Shown here in pieces: positions 17,496 through 25,275 of a stretch of 64,000 nucleotides of DNA. The notes beneath the pieces are model-generated. The model had not been told where the DNA came from. It ran no database searches and saw nothing but the letters and a program-made list of their open reading frames with translations. This stretch comes from Pseudomonas sp. ANT_J12 (GTDB taxonomy: Bacteria; Pseudomonadota; Gammaproteobacteria; Pseudomonadales; Pseudomonadaceae): the NCBI RefSeq assembly GCF_008370045.1, contig NZ_VOBN01000003.1:428294-492293 (forward strand), written 5' to 3'. The position numbers and the translations under genes are program-made. Each line of letters opens with the position of its first letter. Within the stretch, counting starts at the first letter, position 1.

Positions 17496-17885
17496 TTAGT
17501 TTCCCAGGCGGGCCGAGGAAAACGCCTTTTGATAGGCATCAACGATGGCGTCACCGGCACCGGCAGAGGTTTCCACCAAGGCACGGATGGACTCAGGGCT
17601 CAACTTGTCGTCAAAGCCCCAGCCGGCCACCAACTGCGTGACCTGCTCCACCTGGCGCTCGATGTGGGAGTCGGTAATTTCAATCAGGGTGAGTTCGTCA
17701 CCTTTGGCCTTGAAGCGCTCCTGATCTTCCTTGGCGCTCTCCTGCCAGCCCGCGAACAGCGCCGCCAGTTCCTTACGGTCGCGATACTTGAACTCGAACG
17801 GCACCTTGATCGTGGTGCCGCCGACGCGCGGGATATCCACGTCGGCTTTGAAGGTGGGATTCTGAGCAATCTTGAACTTGGCCAT
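17496..17885 (-). CDS. Tail assembly chaperone G
   Basis: 129 residues, MAKFKIAQNPTFKADVDIPR, a tail assembly chaperone (Phage_TAC type) that coats the tape measure during tail assembly. It ends LGN then TAA, and those codons contain a canonical slippery heptamer. It lies between tail tube and tape measure, as in lambda V-G-GT-H. Confidence 0.85.
   Translation of the reverse strand: MAKFKIAQNPTFKADVDIPRVGGTTIKVPFEFKYRDRKELAALFAGWQESAKEDQERFKAKGDELTLIEITDSHIERQVEQVTQLVAGWGFDDKLSPESIRALVETSAGAGDAIVDAYQKAFSSARLGN
17499..17505 (-). promoter_or_regulatory. -1 ribosomal frameshift site GGGAAAC
   Basis: The minus strand reads CTG GGA AAC TAA, so the heptamer is G GGA AAC in the zero frame, of the X XXY YYZ form. 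The TAA follows directly. A -1 slip gives GGG AAA CTA ACC and enters the T frame. Lambda uses GGGAAAG at the same place. Confidence 0.85.
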
Positions 17886-17888
17886 GGG

Positions 17889-18545
17889 TTACACCGCCGC
17901 CGCGTAACGGGCTGGGCGACCGGTCAGCGCAATGCTGATGACGCGGGTCATCAGGTTGTTGCGCGACATGGTCGGGGTCGAAGTGATCGAGACGAAGCCG
18001 TTGTAAACGATGCTGCTGCCGCCCGGCAGGTTCAGGCGCAGGACTCGGGCCTGTTTGTCATCGTCCGCTGCTTCGCAGACATCGACATAGGGCTTGGACG
18101 GGTCGTCGGCAACCGTGATGCTCAGGGTGATCGGGTTCTTGGTGGTCGGCATCTGGCGATCATCGTCGTCAGCCAGGAAGCCGAAGGTCAGGAACTGCTG
18201 ATCACCGCCGGTAGAGTTCAGCTCGGTAATCTGCGAGATCTCGGTGAACGAGGTCACCTCACGTGCCGAGCCGATGCCGGAGCCCGCCGGGTACTGCTGA
18301 ACGTTGGTGGTGTTGACGCCGCCCAGCGCAAAGGTGCCGCTGGCGATATCGGCAACCCGAACGGCACGGCCGTCGAGGCGCGTCCAACCGGAGTTCACGG
18401 CGATGATGTCGCCCTCGGCCAGGCCATGCGCCAAAGCTGCGGCCACCGCCGGGTTCGCGTTGCTCAGGGTGGTGAATGGGATTGCCGTGCCGTAGGCGGA
18501 AGCAATTTCGAAAGTTGCGCCGTTGGGCATTTGAATGCCAGCCAT
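17889..18545 (-). CDS. Major tail tube protein
   Basis: 218 residues, MAGIQMPNGATFEIASAYGT, a beta-rich tail tube protein with the conserved TLSITVADDPSKPYVDV and RVISIALTGRPARY segments. It polymerises as the tail tube. It lies three nt before the chaperone gene and after a hairpin with SD. Confidence 0.8.
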   Translation of the reverse strand: MAGIQMPNGATFEIASAYGTAIPFTTLSNANPAVAAALAHGLAEGDIIAVNSGWTRLDGRAVRVADIASGTFALGGVNTTNVQQYPAGSGIGSAREVTSFTEISQITELNSTGGDQQFLTFGFLADDDDRQMPTTKNPITLSITVADDPSKPYVDVCEAADDDKQARVLRLNLPGGSSIVYNGFVSITSTPTMSRNNLMTRVISIALTGRPARYAAAV

Positions 18546-18571
18546 TGGTGTTTCCTCTTCTCAGAAATGAC

Positions 18572-18593
18572 AAAACCCGCTCAATGGCGGGTT
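18572..18593 (-). terminator. Intrinsic terminator before tail tube gene
   Basis: Minus-strand AACCCGC/GCGGGTT stem with a 6-nt loop followed by TTTTG. Situated between the tail terminator and tail tube genes. Confidence 0.65.
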
Positions 18594-18615
18594 CTGGGTT
18601 TGCCCAATGGGCGGA

Positions 18616-19032
18616 TTAGTTGGTGTCGGACCGGTATTGAAACGACACGGGCACGGTGAAGGTGGTGTCGTCGGCAATACCGGGGCCGGGGTCGACCGGC
18701 GTCATGGTCACCACCGTAAGCACGCCCTTGGTGTTTCGCTCATACAGCGGGAACAACGCGGCGATCTGGTCTGCTATTGCGCCGGCCGCGCCGCGGTACT
18801 TGCCCGACGGCGTCACGATGCTGACCTGAAACATCCCGGTGTACAGCTTGTGGTCGCCGCCGAGCGTGTTGCTCGCGGTGTCGGCCGGGAGCGTAAACGC
18901 CTTCAAGTAGGTGACGCCGTCGCCGGGCGTATAGGCCTCGTTCTCGACGACAACCTTCAGCGGTACCGGCAACGCTTTCGCCCAAGCAATCAGCCTGGCT
19001 TCGAATATCGAAGCGATGATGTTGTGGCTCAT
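18616..19032 (-). CDS. Tail terminator-like protein (DUF4128)
   Basis: 138 residues, MSHNIIASIFEARLIAWAKAL, a small alpha/beta protein of the DUF4128/gpU-like group that caps the tail at its head-proximal end. The ATG overlaps the upstream stop by 4 nt. Family by pattern and position. Confidence 0.75.
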   Translation of the reverse strand: MSHNIIASIFEARLIAWAKALPVPLKVVVENEAYTPGDGVTYLKAFTLPADTASNTLGGDHKLYTGMFQVSIVTPSGKYRGAAGAIADQIAALFPLYERNTKGVLTVVTMTPVDPGPGIADDTTFTVPVSFQYRSDTN

Positions 19033-19625
19033 ACTTGGTTGTTCCTGATGGCCTCCAGCACGATCTGCTGGAAGCGGGCCACGGTGATGCGGACCATGCC
19101 GCCCGGTGCCTGGGTCGAATGCCCGAACTCCAGCGGGATCGCATATCCAAGGCTGTTAGTGATGTAGCAGGTGTCGCCTGCCTTGAACTCGATCGCACCA
19201 GCAACGATTCGCGCCGTTGATTTGGCTCCGCTCGGGTCAACCTCTTCGGTCGTCGTGCTGTCCGGGGCGCCGATGCTGAACATCCAGTTGCCGCGGAACC
19301 GGCCGCCGACATAGCCGCTCGGCGCGGAGATATCCATGCCGTCGTTCAGCTTGCGCCCTGGCTTCAACCGCCCCGCCTTTGTCAGGTTGGCCGGATCGCT
19401 GCGCAATCCGCTGTTGTGATCGTCCACGGCCTTGTTGTACTGGCTCGCGACGGCGTTCTGCGCCCAGATCTCAGGGTTGCCCACCGGGGACATGCGGATA
19501 ACGCTGTTGCCGACCTCGATGATGATCTCGCGCAGGCTGGCATCAATGGCTTCCGTTGCCTGGGATGCGAACTCGGCGAGGCTCAGCGCGAAGCTGCCGG
19601 ACTGGCCGGCGTATTTGGATGCCAT
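19029..19625 (-). CDS. Minor tail/neck protein (gpZ/HK97 gp10-like)
   Basis: 198 residues from ATG 19625. The conserved core is SVIRMSPVGNPEIWAQN, a TGXLRXXW-like block (GGRFRGNWMFSIG), and NSLGYAIPLEFGHSTQAPGGMVRITV, typical of tail completion proteins of the HK97 gp10/lambda Z kind. It acts at the head-tail junction. Confidence 0.75.
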   Translation of the reverse strand: MASKYAGQSGSFALSLAEFASQATEAIDASLREIIIEVGNSVIRMSPVGNPEIWAQNAVASQYNKAVDDHNSGLRSDPANLTKAGRLKPGRKLNDGMDISAPSGYVGGRFRGNWMFSIGAPDSTTTEEVDPSGAKSTARIVAGAIEFKAGDTCYITNSLGYAIPLEFGHSTQAPGGMVRITVARFQQIVLEAIRNNQV

Positions 19626-19627
19626 CT

Positions 19628-20017
19628 TCAAACCCTCAGCTGAATTGTCCAGGTGGCGCCCACCGGGTCCTGACTGACGTTCAGGGCGCGCTTTCCGGCG
19701 ACGATATCGCCGATCTTCGGTTCGGCAACAATCTCCGTCGACACCACTCCAACCGTTACAAACAACTCGTTCTGCAAGATCAGCAGCTTTTCATCGGTGG
19801 TCTGGATCAACGACCCGTCGATTTCCTTGGCCAAGTAGCTGCCGAACACTCCCCGGCCGCCGTAGGTGACAACCACTTCTGGCGCGGTACCTGTGTCAGG
19901 GTCGTATTCGCCCGCCACCTTCCGCACGCCGAGCACCGGCTTCACGGCATCAGCCAGGCCGTCGGGATCATCGAACGCCTCGGCCATCTCAGCCTGAATT
20001 TCTTCGCGCATGCCCAT
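19628..20017 (-). CDS. Head-tail connector protein (putative)
   Basis: 129 residues from ATG 20017 (SD GAGGG), begins MGMREEIQAEMAEAFDDPDG. It has a beta-rich C-terminal half. Length, charge and position suggest a head-tail joining (FII-like) protein; the family is not certain. Confidence 0.6.
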   Translation of the reverse strand: MGMREEIQAEMAEAFDDPDGLADAVKPVLGVRKVAGEYDPDTGTAPEVVVTYGGRGVFGSYLAKEIDGSLIQTTDEKLLILQNELFVTVGVVSTEIVAEPKIGDIVAGKRALNVSQDPVGATWTIQLRV

Positions 20018-20019
20018 GA

Positions 20020-20397
20020 TCAGACCCTCTTGAGCATCATCACGCCGGAACGTTTGGTCCACGGCACCAGCAGAGCCAAGGCAAAGTTCTCGCCGGCGGA
20101 AAAGTCGGTAGAGCCCGCCACGTAGGTCTTGCTCACCGACGTTCCGGACTGAGCAGAAACCGTCTTGCTCTCCACTTCCTTCTGCGTGGCGGTGTACAGC
20201 TTTCCCGCCGCCGCTTCTTTGGCGACCTGGGCGCCGGCCGTCTTGATCTCGGCCGGAACCGGGTCGGGGACAGCCCGCTTAATCTTGGCCGTGAGCCAGG
20301 CGTTGGCCATGGCCACAGCAAGGACCGGATCACCGGTGCCGGCCCAGCCAGGACTCAGCGCGGCATCAACATCGGCAACAGTGATGAAGTCGGTCAT
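20020..20397 (-). CDS. Head-tail adaptor (putative)
   Basis: 125 residues from ATG 20397 with SD AAGGA. MTDFITVADVDAALSPGWAG and a helical middle (NAWLTAKIKRAV) resemble gp6-like adaptors that bind the portal. Assigned by position and pattern. Confidence 0.6.
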   Translation of the reverse strand: MTDFITVADVDAALSPGWAGTGDPVLAVAMANAWLTAKIKRAVPDPVPAEIKTAGAQVAKEAAAGKLYTATQKEVESKTVSAQSGTSVSKTYVAGSTDFSAGENFALALLVPWTKRSGVMMLKRV

Positions 20398-20407
20398 GTG
20401 CTTGTCC

Positions 20408-20857
20408 TTATTCCGCTGGCACCAGGGCCTGCAGGTCTTCTTTCTTGGCGGTCGCGTCGAAGGCAATGCCTTTGGCGGTGAGCCACTCTTTCAGCTCGGG
20501 GACCTTCATTTTTAGCGGGTCAGTTTCAACATTGCCGTCTTTCAGCAAGCTTTGAGCAGCCACCGCAGCGTCGATCTCTTCCTGGGCGCTGCGAGAGACA
20601 TAGCCAGCAGGCGGATATGCGCTTGCCTGATAGCCAGCCTCAACGAACTCAGCAACCGTCGGACCATCTTCACGCAAAGCCGGGGCCTTGCCGTCCGTGA
20701 CGATGATCCCTGCCCGCTTGTAGGCTTCGATGATGTTCGGCTTGTCGCCATCCACCACCACTTCCTTTGCCGAACTGATCACACCGAAGAACTCATCCAG
20801 CAGTCGATAGCAAACCCCAGCCTCACTGCCCGGAGTGTCGGAATAAATAACCTTCAT
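20408..20857 (-). CDS. Hypothetical head protein with SAP/HeH-like tail
   Basis: 149 residues. The N-terminal part (MKVIYSDTPGSEAGVCYRLL) is unrecognised. The C-terminal 35 residues (LKMKVPELKEWLTAKGIAFD, then TAKKEDLQALV) match the HeH/SAP helix-extended-helix fold that often binds DNA. It lies directly after the coat gene. Confidence 0.6.
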   Translation of the reverse strand: MKVIYSDTPGSEAGVCYRLLDEFFGVISSAKEVVVDGDKPNIIEAYKRAGIIVTDGKAPALREDGPTVAEFVEAGYQASAYPPAGYVSRSAQEEIDAAVAAQSLLKDGNVETDPLKMKVPELKEWLTAKGIAFDATAKKEDLQALVPAE

Positions 20858-20908
20858 GATTCTCTCCGTGTCGGCCGGGGCGCCGTTGAGCGCCCCGCCG
20901 AAGTTGGA

Positions 20909-21886
20909 TTACGGGGTGACGGTGCCGCTGATGACGGCAGCGAAAGGAACCTGCTTGCGGTCGAACACCCGCTCCCAGTTGGCTGCTGCCGCGTACTGGG
21001 TTGCAGTCGGACTCAGGTTGCGGTTCTCGCCACCCTTCCAGCTGAAGCCAGCAGGCTGCAAGATCATCGTCTTACGTTCCCACAGGACCTCGGCACCACC
21101 GCCGTTACCGCCGGAAGGCTTGCGCTCCAGCTCTACCGGGTTCGCCGGGTTGCCTTCGCCGTAACCGAACGCGCCCTGACCGAAGAACACGGACAGGAAG
21201 CGACCGGCGCCGTACACCAGGCTGTCATCCATGAATACTGGCTTGCCCAGGTAGGTAGCCAGGATGATCTTGCCGTCGGAGTCGCGCAGGTACTCGATGA
21301 GGTCCTGCTTGACCATCTGATTCATCACTACCGAGTGCACGCCGATAGCGGAGAACACATCGGCAGCATCACCAGAAGTGAACGCCGCGTCCTGGAACGC
21401 ACCAGCACTGATGGTTGCGCCAGCATCGACAACCATGTCGCCCGCATCATTGGCGATGTTCGAAGCGATGATGCCGCGAGCCGCGCCAAGCAAATAACGC
21501 TGCCAGCGACGAGTCCAGTAGGTGCCGAAGCGGTTACGAATGTGCTGCATTGGCTCGGTACGGGCCAACTCCGTGGTGAGGTCGGCTACGCCGTAGGCTT
21601 TGTTGAGGTACAGAGTGCGCGCACGCATGCTGCCCATTTCTGCCTTGCCGACCAGACCCAAATCATCAGGGTCATCGTTGGAGATGTTCGGCTCTTCGTC
21701 TGCATCCAGATCTTGCCAGTAGGCAATCTCAGCAGTGCCCTGACCGTTGGAGGCGATGGCATCCAGCTCAGGGGATTTGACGATGATGCCGGATTCGAAA
21801 ACGGCGGTTTTTTCCGGCGAGTTAACCGGCGCCAGATCGGCGTAGTAGTCGCTGACGAAGATGTCTGCGAGTTGCGTGGTGGCCAT
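20909..21886 (-). CDS. Major capsid protein
   Basis: 325 residues. MATTQLADIFVSDYYADLAP and the core RNRFGTYWTRRWQRYLLGAARGI, NQMVKQDLIEYLRDSDGKI and GKPVFMDDSLVYG fit a coat protein of HK97-type fold from the group used with DUF4055 portals. It is preceded by the scaffold gene and followed by connectors, as expected. Confidence 0.88.
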   Translation of the reverse strand: MATTQLADIFVSDYYADLAPVNSPEKTAVFESGIIVKSPELDAIASNGQGTAEIAYWQDLDADEEPNISNDDPDDLGLVGKAEMGSMRARTLYLNKAYGVADLTTELARTEPMQHIRNRFGTYWTRRWQRYLLGAARGIIASNIANDAGDMVVDAGATISAGAFQDAAFTSGDAADVFSAIGVHSVVMNQMVKQDLIEYLRDSDGKIILATYLGKPVFMDDSLVYGAGRFLSVFFGQGAFGYGEGNPANPVELERKPSGGNGGGAEVLWERKTMILQPAGFSWKGGENRNLSPTATQYAAAANWERVFDRKQVPFAAVISGTVTP

Positions 21887-21889
21887 GGA

Positions 21890-22627
21890 TTAGGTTCCTT
21901 GAGTGGCTTTGAGTCGCTTGTATGCTTCGGGGTTGTCTCGAGCCAGCGTCGCGCGCTCCTGCTCGGTGTGCTCCCCCCACTTTTTGGTAGCCTTGCCACC
22001 GTTGTCGCCGGTCTGTCCGGCACCCTGAGCCCTTGGCCACAGGTGTGTTGCTGTTTCACGCAGTGATTCCGCCCATTCGAGCGGGGACAGCGGGGTTTTC
22101 CCGTCCTTCCCGTAAACGACTTCGCCGTCACGGTCGGTAGCGATCGCCTCGCCGTCTTCACTGAGTTTGAAAGTGCCCCGGGCGCGCAGGATGATGTCCT
22201 CGGCAGCCTCGGGGAGCGCGCCGGCCTTGATGGCAGCAGCGCGGATGGAATCAGCCAGCACCTTGTCGCTGTATTTCGCTGCGAAGGCCTCGGCCTTGTC
22301 GGCGCGCGTCTTCTCGGCGGCCAGCTTGGTGTCATAGTCCGTGCGCAGGCGCTCGGTACGTTTGGTGATGACCTCGTCGAGCTTTCCCTCGGCCAGCAGC
22401 CGAGTTTCCTCGTCCTGCCCGACCTTAGTGAGCAAGGCCTTCACCGCGTTGATGTCCAGACCTTCGAACTGGGTTTTGAAGCCATCCAGTTCCGTCTTCG
22501 TGGTTTTGAGCGAGCCAAGCAGCTCGGTGTTTTTGTTCTTGAGGCCCAGTGTCGCAGCCTCAACAGCTGCTGCAATGGCGGTTTGAACAGCCGGGTCTTC
22601 AAGATCAATCTGGTTTTCGTCTGCCAC
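21890..22627 (-). CDS. Scaffold protein
   Basis: 245 residues if started at GTG 22627, which has AAGGGG 8 nt upstream; an upstream TTG at 22669 is less likely. It is highly charged and coiled-coil (ETRLLAEGKLDEVITKRTER, TDYDTKLAAEKTRADKAEAF) with a basic C-terminus, as in capsid scaffolds. It lies just before the coat gene. Confidence 0.8.
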   Translation of the reverse strand: MADENQIDLEDPAVQTAIAAAVEAATLGLKNKNTELLGSLKTTKTELDGFKTQFEGLDINAVKALLTKVGQDEETRLLAEGKLDEVITKRTERLRTDYDTKLAAEKTRADKAEAFAAKYSDKVLADSIRAAAIKAGALPEAAEDIILRARGTFKLSEDGEAIATDRDGEVVYGKDGKTPLSPLEWAESLRETATHLWPRAQGAGQTGDNGGKATKKWGEHTEQERATLARDNPEAYKRLKATQGT

Positions 22628-22670
22628 TTGGTGCACCCCTTGGGTTTGGTCTGACTGCTTTGCAGCCAAT

Positions 22671-22694
22671 AAAAAACCGCCCTTAAGGCGGCTT
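22671..22694 (-). terminator. Intrinsic terminator before scaffold
   Basis: Minus strand CCGCC/GGCGG stem with a 5-nt loop followed by TTTTTT. Sits between the DnaT-like connector gene and the scaffold. Confidence 0.7.
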
Positions 22695-22711
22695 GGTATG
22701 AATTCTGTGTT

Positions 22712-23194
22712 TTATCGGACTATCGAAAGCCCGCGCATTACCAGGTAATCGGCGAATTGCGTCCTGCTGGATACCCATAGCGGCGGGTCTAGTCTGTACT
22801 CCGCGCTGCTGCGGGACAGCGGGATAAGCCTTCCTTTGTCATGAGCGTATTTTGGCTCGACCATCTCAAGACCTTGATCGTCGGCGTACATTTCAATAGC
22901 CAGCATGACTTGGCCGTGGCGAATTCCATAAGGAACCAAGCGATCATCTACCCAGGCGCCATTGAAAACGATCCCCGATCGAGGCCATGCAAGCGGTTGC
23001 ACCGACAGCGTGCGCTCGCCCTTCCATCGCATTCCGTCCATCGCAGCCACCGCCCTCATCAAGTATTCAATCTGCTCGCTTTCACCAGAAGGGATTGGGA
23101 AGCGGAAATAACGAGCATGAAATCGAAGTGATTCAAGGTCTGTGTAGCTGTTTGCGGCCGAGTCAGTGCCTTTCCCGTGCTCAACAATGATCAT
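22712..23194 (-). CDS. DnaT-like head completion protein
   Basis: 160 residues from ATG 23194 (the upstream TTG is not used because GGGGCG precedes the ATG). It begins MIIVEHGKGTDSAANSYTDL and has YLMRAVAAMDGMRWKGERTL, the pattern of the putative DnaT-like family found next to phage capsid genes. It is probably a connector rather than a replication protein. Confidence 0.7.
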   Translation of the reverse strand: MIIVEHGKGTDSAANSYTDLESLRFHARYFRFPIPSGESEQIEYLMRAVAAMDGMRWKGERTLSVQPLAWPRSGIVFNGAWVDDRLVPYGIRHGQVMLAIEMYADDQGLEMVEPKYAHDKGRLIPLSRSSAEYRLDPPLWVSSRTQFADYLVMRGLSIVR

Positions 23195-23217
23195 GAGTCG
23201 CCCCAAGTTAGGAGCGC

Positions 23218-25275
23218 TCAGTTTACACCGGCTCTCTCGAACATTTTCGGCTCAAGTTCTCTGAGTTGGACCAGTGTCAACGGCTTGAACTTGCTATCAA
23301 GCTGCAGCTTGGCGAATTTATCCGGAGGGAGCCCGCCTTCGCGGAACAACTTACCGCGCACAGGGCCAAGCGCCGCATCCTGGAATCCTGCCGGCTGTGT
23401 CGCGAGCCACTCGTAGTAATTCTGGCTGGCATCTACTTGAGCACCGCCGTTATCGCCTACCGAGGCGCGTGTAGCGCCTTTCGAGAAGGTTTCCGACAAG
23501 CGCGTGGTTGGAACCGTAGTAGATCGACAGTTGTGGGTTACAATTCCTCCTGCAAAATACCAGCCTTCCACCGTTTCGAGGTTATAGACATGGCCGCTAA
23601 AATCTTGCTTGCTGATCCTGACAACATCGTCAAGGAATACCAGTCCGGAATCTCCGCTAAGGATCTTGCGAGCAAGTACCTCGTAAGCCGAAACACCATC
23701 TACCGACTGATCAAGGATCGCGGAATTACTCTCGTACAATCCGGCAGTCGACGAGTTAGCATTCCTGTGGAAGAGGCTCTCACCCTGTTCAACTCCGGCA
23801 TCGGAGTGCAAGGAGTGGCAGACCATTTCGGATGTTCCGCGAACGTCATCAAACGGCATTTTCGCGACGCCGGAATTCCGACCAGAAGCCGCAGTGAGCA
23901 ACAGTTTGCAAGAATGGCCGTCACTCCCAAGGAGGAACGATCCCGGCTTGCGGAGAAGGCGCACGAAGCCGTGCGCGGCAGAAAGCACTCTGCTTCCGAG
24001 AAGGCTCAACGCGCTATCACAAACCAGACCAAGCGAACCAATGCCTCCAGGTACGAGAAGGATCTCTTCGCGATGCTTCTCAAACGCGGCGTATATCCCA
24101 CTGCTCAGCTCCCGATCGGCCCCTACAATTGCGATATCGCTGCCTTCCCCGTCGCCGTGGAAGTCTGGGGCGGACAATGGCACTGGTACGGAAACCACAT
24201 TGCTGGAACCGAAGAACGATTCCGTTACCTCATGAATGCTGGCTGGCATGTCATCGTTATCGCCGTTAACCGGCAGAGCCCACTGACGGAGGCCGTCGCA
24301 GACTACCTTGCTACCCACATTGAGCGACTGCGCAGCGACCCATCCCTTGTCCGAGAGTATCGGGTGGTTTGGGGTGCTGGTGAGGCTACGACCGGAGGCT
24401 GTGTGGATGATGACCACTTCTCCGTCGAACCACCTTTTACTGGCGCCCGCAATCCGGCTACTGGACAGTACATGCGTATCCCCCGGTAAGCAGTTGATGT
24501 GCGCCGGCGGCAACGGCCCTTTGCCCAGGTCGAAGCGCATGCCGTCTAGGCCTTTACACTGCTGAGAGGTCTTGCGATCCAGCGTCGACAACCAGTAATA
24601 ACCCAGCACCACGTCGCTGTTGGCCTTCAGCGTTTCCATGCGCGCAGTGGTCGCAACGTGCTGGATGGCCGTTTGCACGACTGACGCGGCGTTCCGGTTG
24701 CTCACGGCGAGAATGCCGTCGGTGAAGTTCTGCGCCGCGGTGCCGCGCACTGCCTGAATGATCTGGGCGTTCGTCTGGCCCTGGCCGAAGCCGAGCCGGA
24801 TCGTGTTCGTCACCCGCATGGTTTCGGTTCTGGTCCAGCCGCTCAGAAAGCTCTTGAGCAGCTTTCCACCATCAAGTCCTTTGACCTGAAGCGGATAGGA
24901 GAATACGGCTGCGCGGATCACGGCATTGGCCGGAACCACCGCATCAATCGACATCGCATGACTGAGGCTGTTGGCCTCGAAGGTGGACTCGTACAGAGCG
25001 ATGTCCACCAGATCGACCTGCAGCACGTCGCCGAAGGCCTTGTAGATCTCCAGCAACTTACCGTCAACCCGGGCGAGGAACTGCTCAAGGCGATCGCGAC
25101 TGTAGGTCGTCAACTCCTTGCGGGTCAGTTGCTCTCGCACCAGAGCATCGATCTGGCGGAGGTACTTCTCGAACTTCTTGACCTCACCGGCCTTAAGTCT
25201 CTCCAGCATCACCGAGTGGCGCGCCGTCTGCTCCAGTAGCTGGCTGTCGGCCTGTTCCCGGCTGGCTGTCGGCAT
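23218..25275 (-). CDS. MuF-type head morphogenesis protein with intein
   Basis: 685-residue precursor. Exteins: residues 1-261 and 583-685, together about 364 residues, form a MuF-family minor head protein (TRTETMRVTNTIRLGFGQGQ, then the late motif PPAHIN-CRSTTVPT). The intein (262-582) sits exactly between HIN and CRS of the conserved HxxCR motif, with Cys583 as the +1 nucleophile. MuF proteins associate with the portal inside the capsid. The start at ATG 25275 lies 83 nt inside the portal gene and has only a weak SD; Met23 (25209) is an alternative. A nuclease gene lies antisense within the intein. Confidence 0.88.
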   Translation of the reverse strand: MPTASREQADSQLLEQTARHSVMLERLKAGEVKKFEKYLRQIDALVREQLTRKELTTYSRDRLEQFLARVDGKLLEIYKAFGDVLQVDLVDIALYESTFEANSLSHAMSIDAVVPANAVIRAAVFSYPLQVKGLDGGKLLKSFLSGWTRTETMRVTNTIRLGFGQGQTNAQIIQAVRGTAAQNFTDGILAVSNRNAASVVQTAIQHVATTARMETLKANSDVVLGYYWLSTLDRKTSQQCKGLDGMRFDLGKGPLPPAHINCLPGDTHVLSSSRIAGASKRWFDGEVVIIHTASGRSLTSTPNHPILSDKGWVAAQSLNVGSKVVCDGLRQWALPVNGDNDDMPASIHEVTESFFGSSNVVSVPVPLSAPDFHGDGEGSDIAIVGADRELSSGIYAAFEKHREEILLVPGGIGSLGLVCDSALSLLGSRVLSAAHGFVRLLRKPGSFLLGSDGHSCKLLLTAASGRNSGVAKMPFDDVRGTSEMVCHSLHSDAGVEQGESLFHRNANSSTAGLYESNSAILDQSVDGVSAYEVLARKILSGDSGLVFLDDVVRISKQDFSGHVYNLETVEGWYFAGGIVTHNCRSTTVPTTRLSETFSKGATRASVGDNGGAQVDASQNYYEWLATQPAGFQDAALGPVRGKLFREGGLPPDKFAKLQLDSKFKPLTLVQLRELEPKMFERAGVN
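23530..24492 (-). mobile_element. Intein in MuF protein (321 residues)
   Basis: Block A: Cys1-LPGDTHVLSSS. Block B: SLTSTPNHPILSDKGWV with the TxxH motif (residues 40-43). Block F/G: SGHVYNLETVEGWYFAGGIV then THN, so the penultimate His and terminal Asn are present, followed by extein Cys. All splicing residues look intact. The middle (about residues 60-295) has no LAGLIDADG motif on the sense strand; it includes a DFHGDG segment. On the opposite strand the same DNA encodes a nuclease. Confidence 0.9.
23590..24489 (+). CDS. Antisense-nested homing endonuclease (HTH + Vsr-like EDxHD)
   Basis: 299 residues from ATG 23590 with GAGG 9 nt upstream; stop TAA at 24487-24489, five bases before the intein edge. 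Residues 11-45 (ISAKDLASKYLVSRNTIYRL) and 58-97 (VQGVADHFGCSANVIKRHF) are two helix-turn-helix units. Residues 100-150 are a basic linker. Residues 155-265 are a Vsr/DUF559-like nuclease: E156 in YEKDLF, D182 in CDIA, E191 in VAVEVWGG, H198 in QWHW, then AGWHVIVI and YRVVWGAG. It would cut an intein-less MuF allele so repair copies the intein. Long antisense frames are common in this GC-rich DNA, so the case rests on the domains, the SD and the exact nesting. Upstream codons from 23266 are open but unrelated. Confidence 0.85.
   Translation: MAAKILLADPDNIVKEYQSGISAKDLASKYLVSRNTIYRLIKDRGITLVQSGSRRVSIPVEEALTLFNSGIGVQGVADHFGCSANVIKRHFRDAGIPTRSRSEQQFARMAVTPKEERSRLAEKAHEAVRGRKHSASEKAQRAITNQTKRTNASRYEKDLFAMLLKRGVYPTAQLPIGPYNCDIAAFPVAVEVWGGQWHWYGNHIAGTEERFRYLMNAGWHVIVIAVNRQSPLTEAVADYLATHIERLRSDPSLVREYRVVWGAGEATTGGCVDDDHFSVEPPFTGARNPATGQYMRIPR

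Noticed and set aside
20552..22066. 504-codon frame antisense to the coat, connector and scaffold genes
   Set aside because: No recognisable domain, and it crosses several structural genes. This is a shadow frame, and shows that antisense openness alone is not evidence.
23266..23589. N-terminal extension of the antisense nuclease frame
   Set aside because: It is antisense to the MuF C-extein and precedes the SD and conserved start at 23590, so it was not included in the gene.
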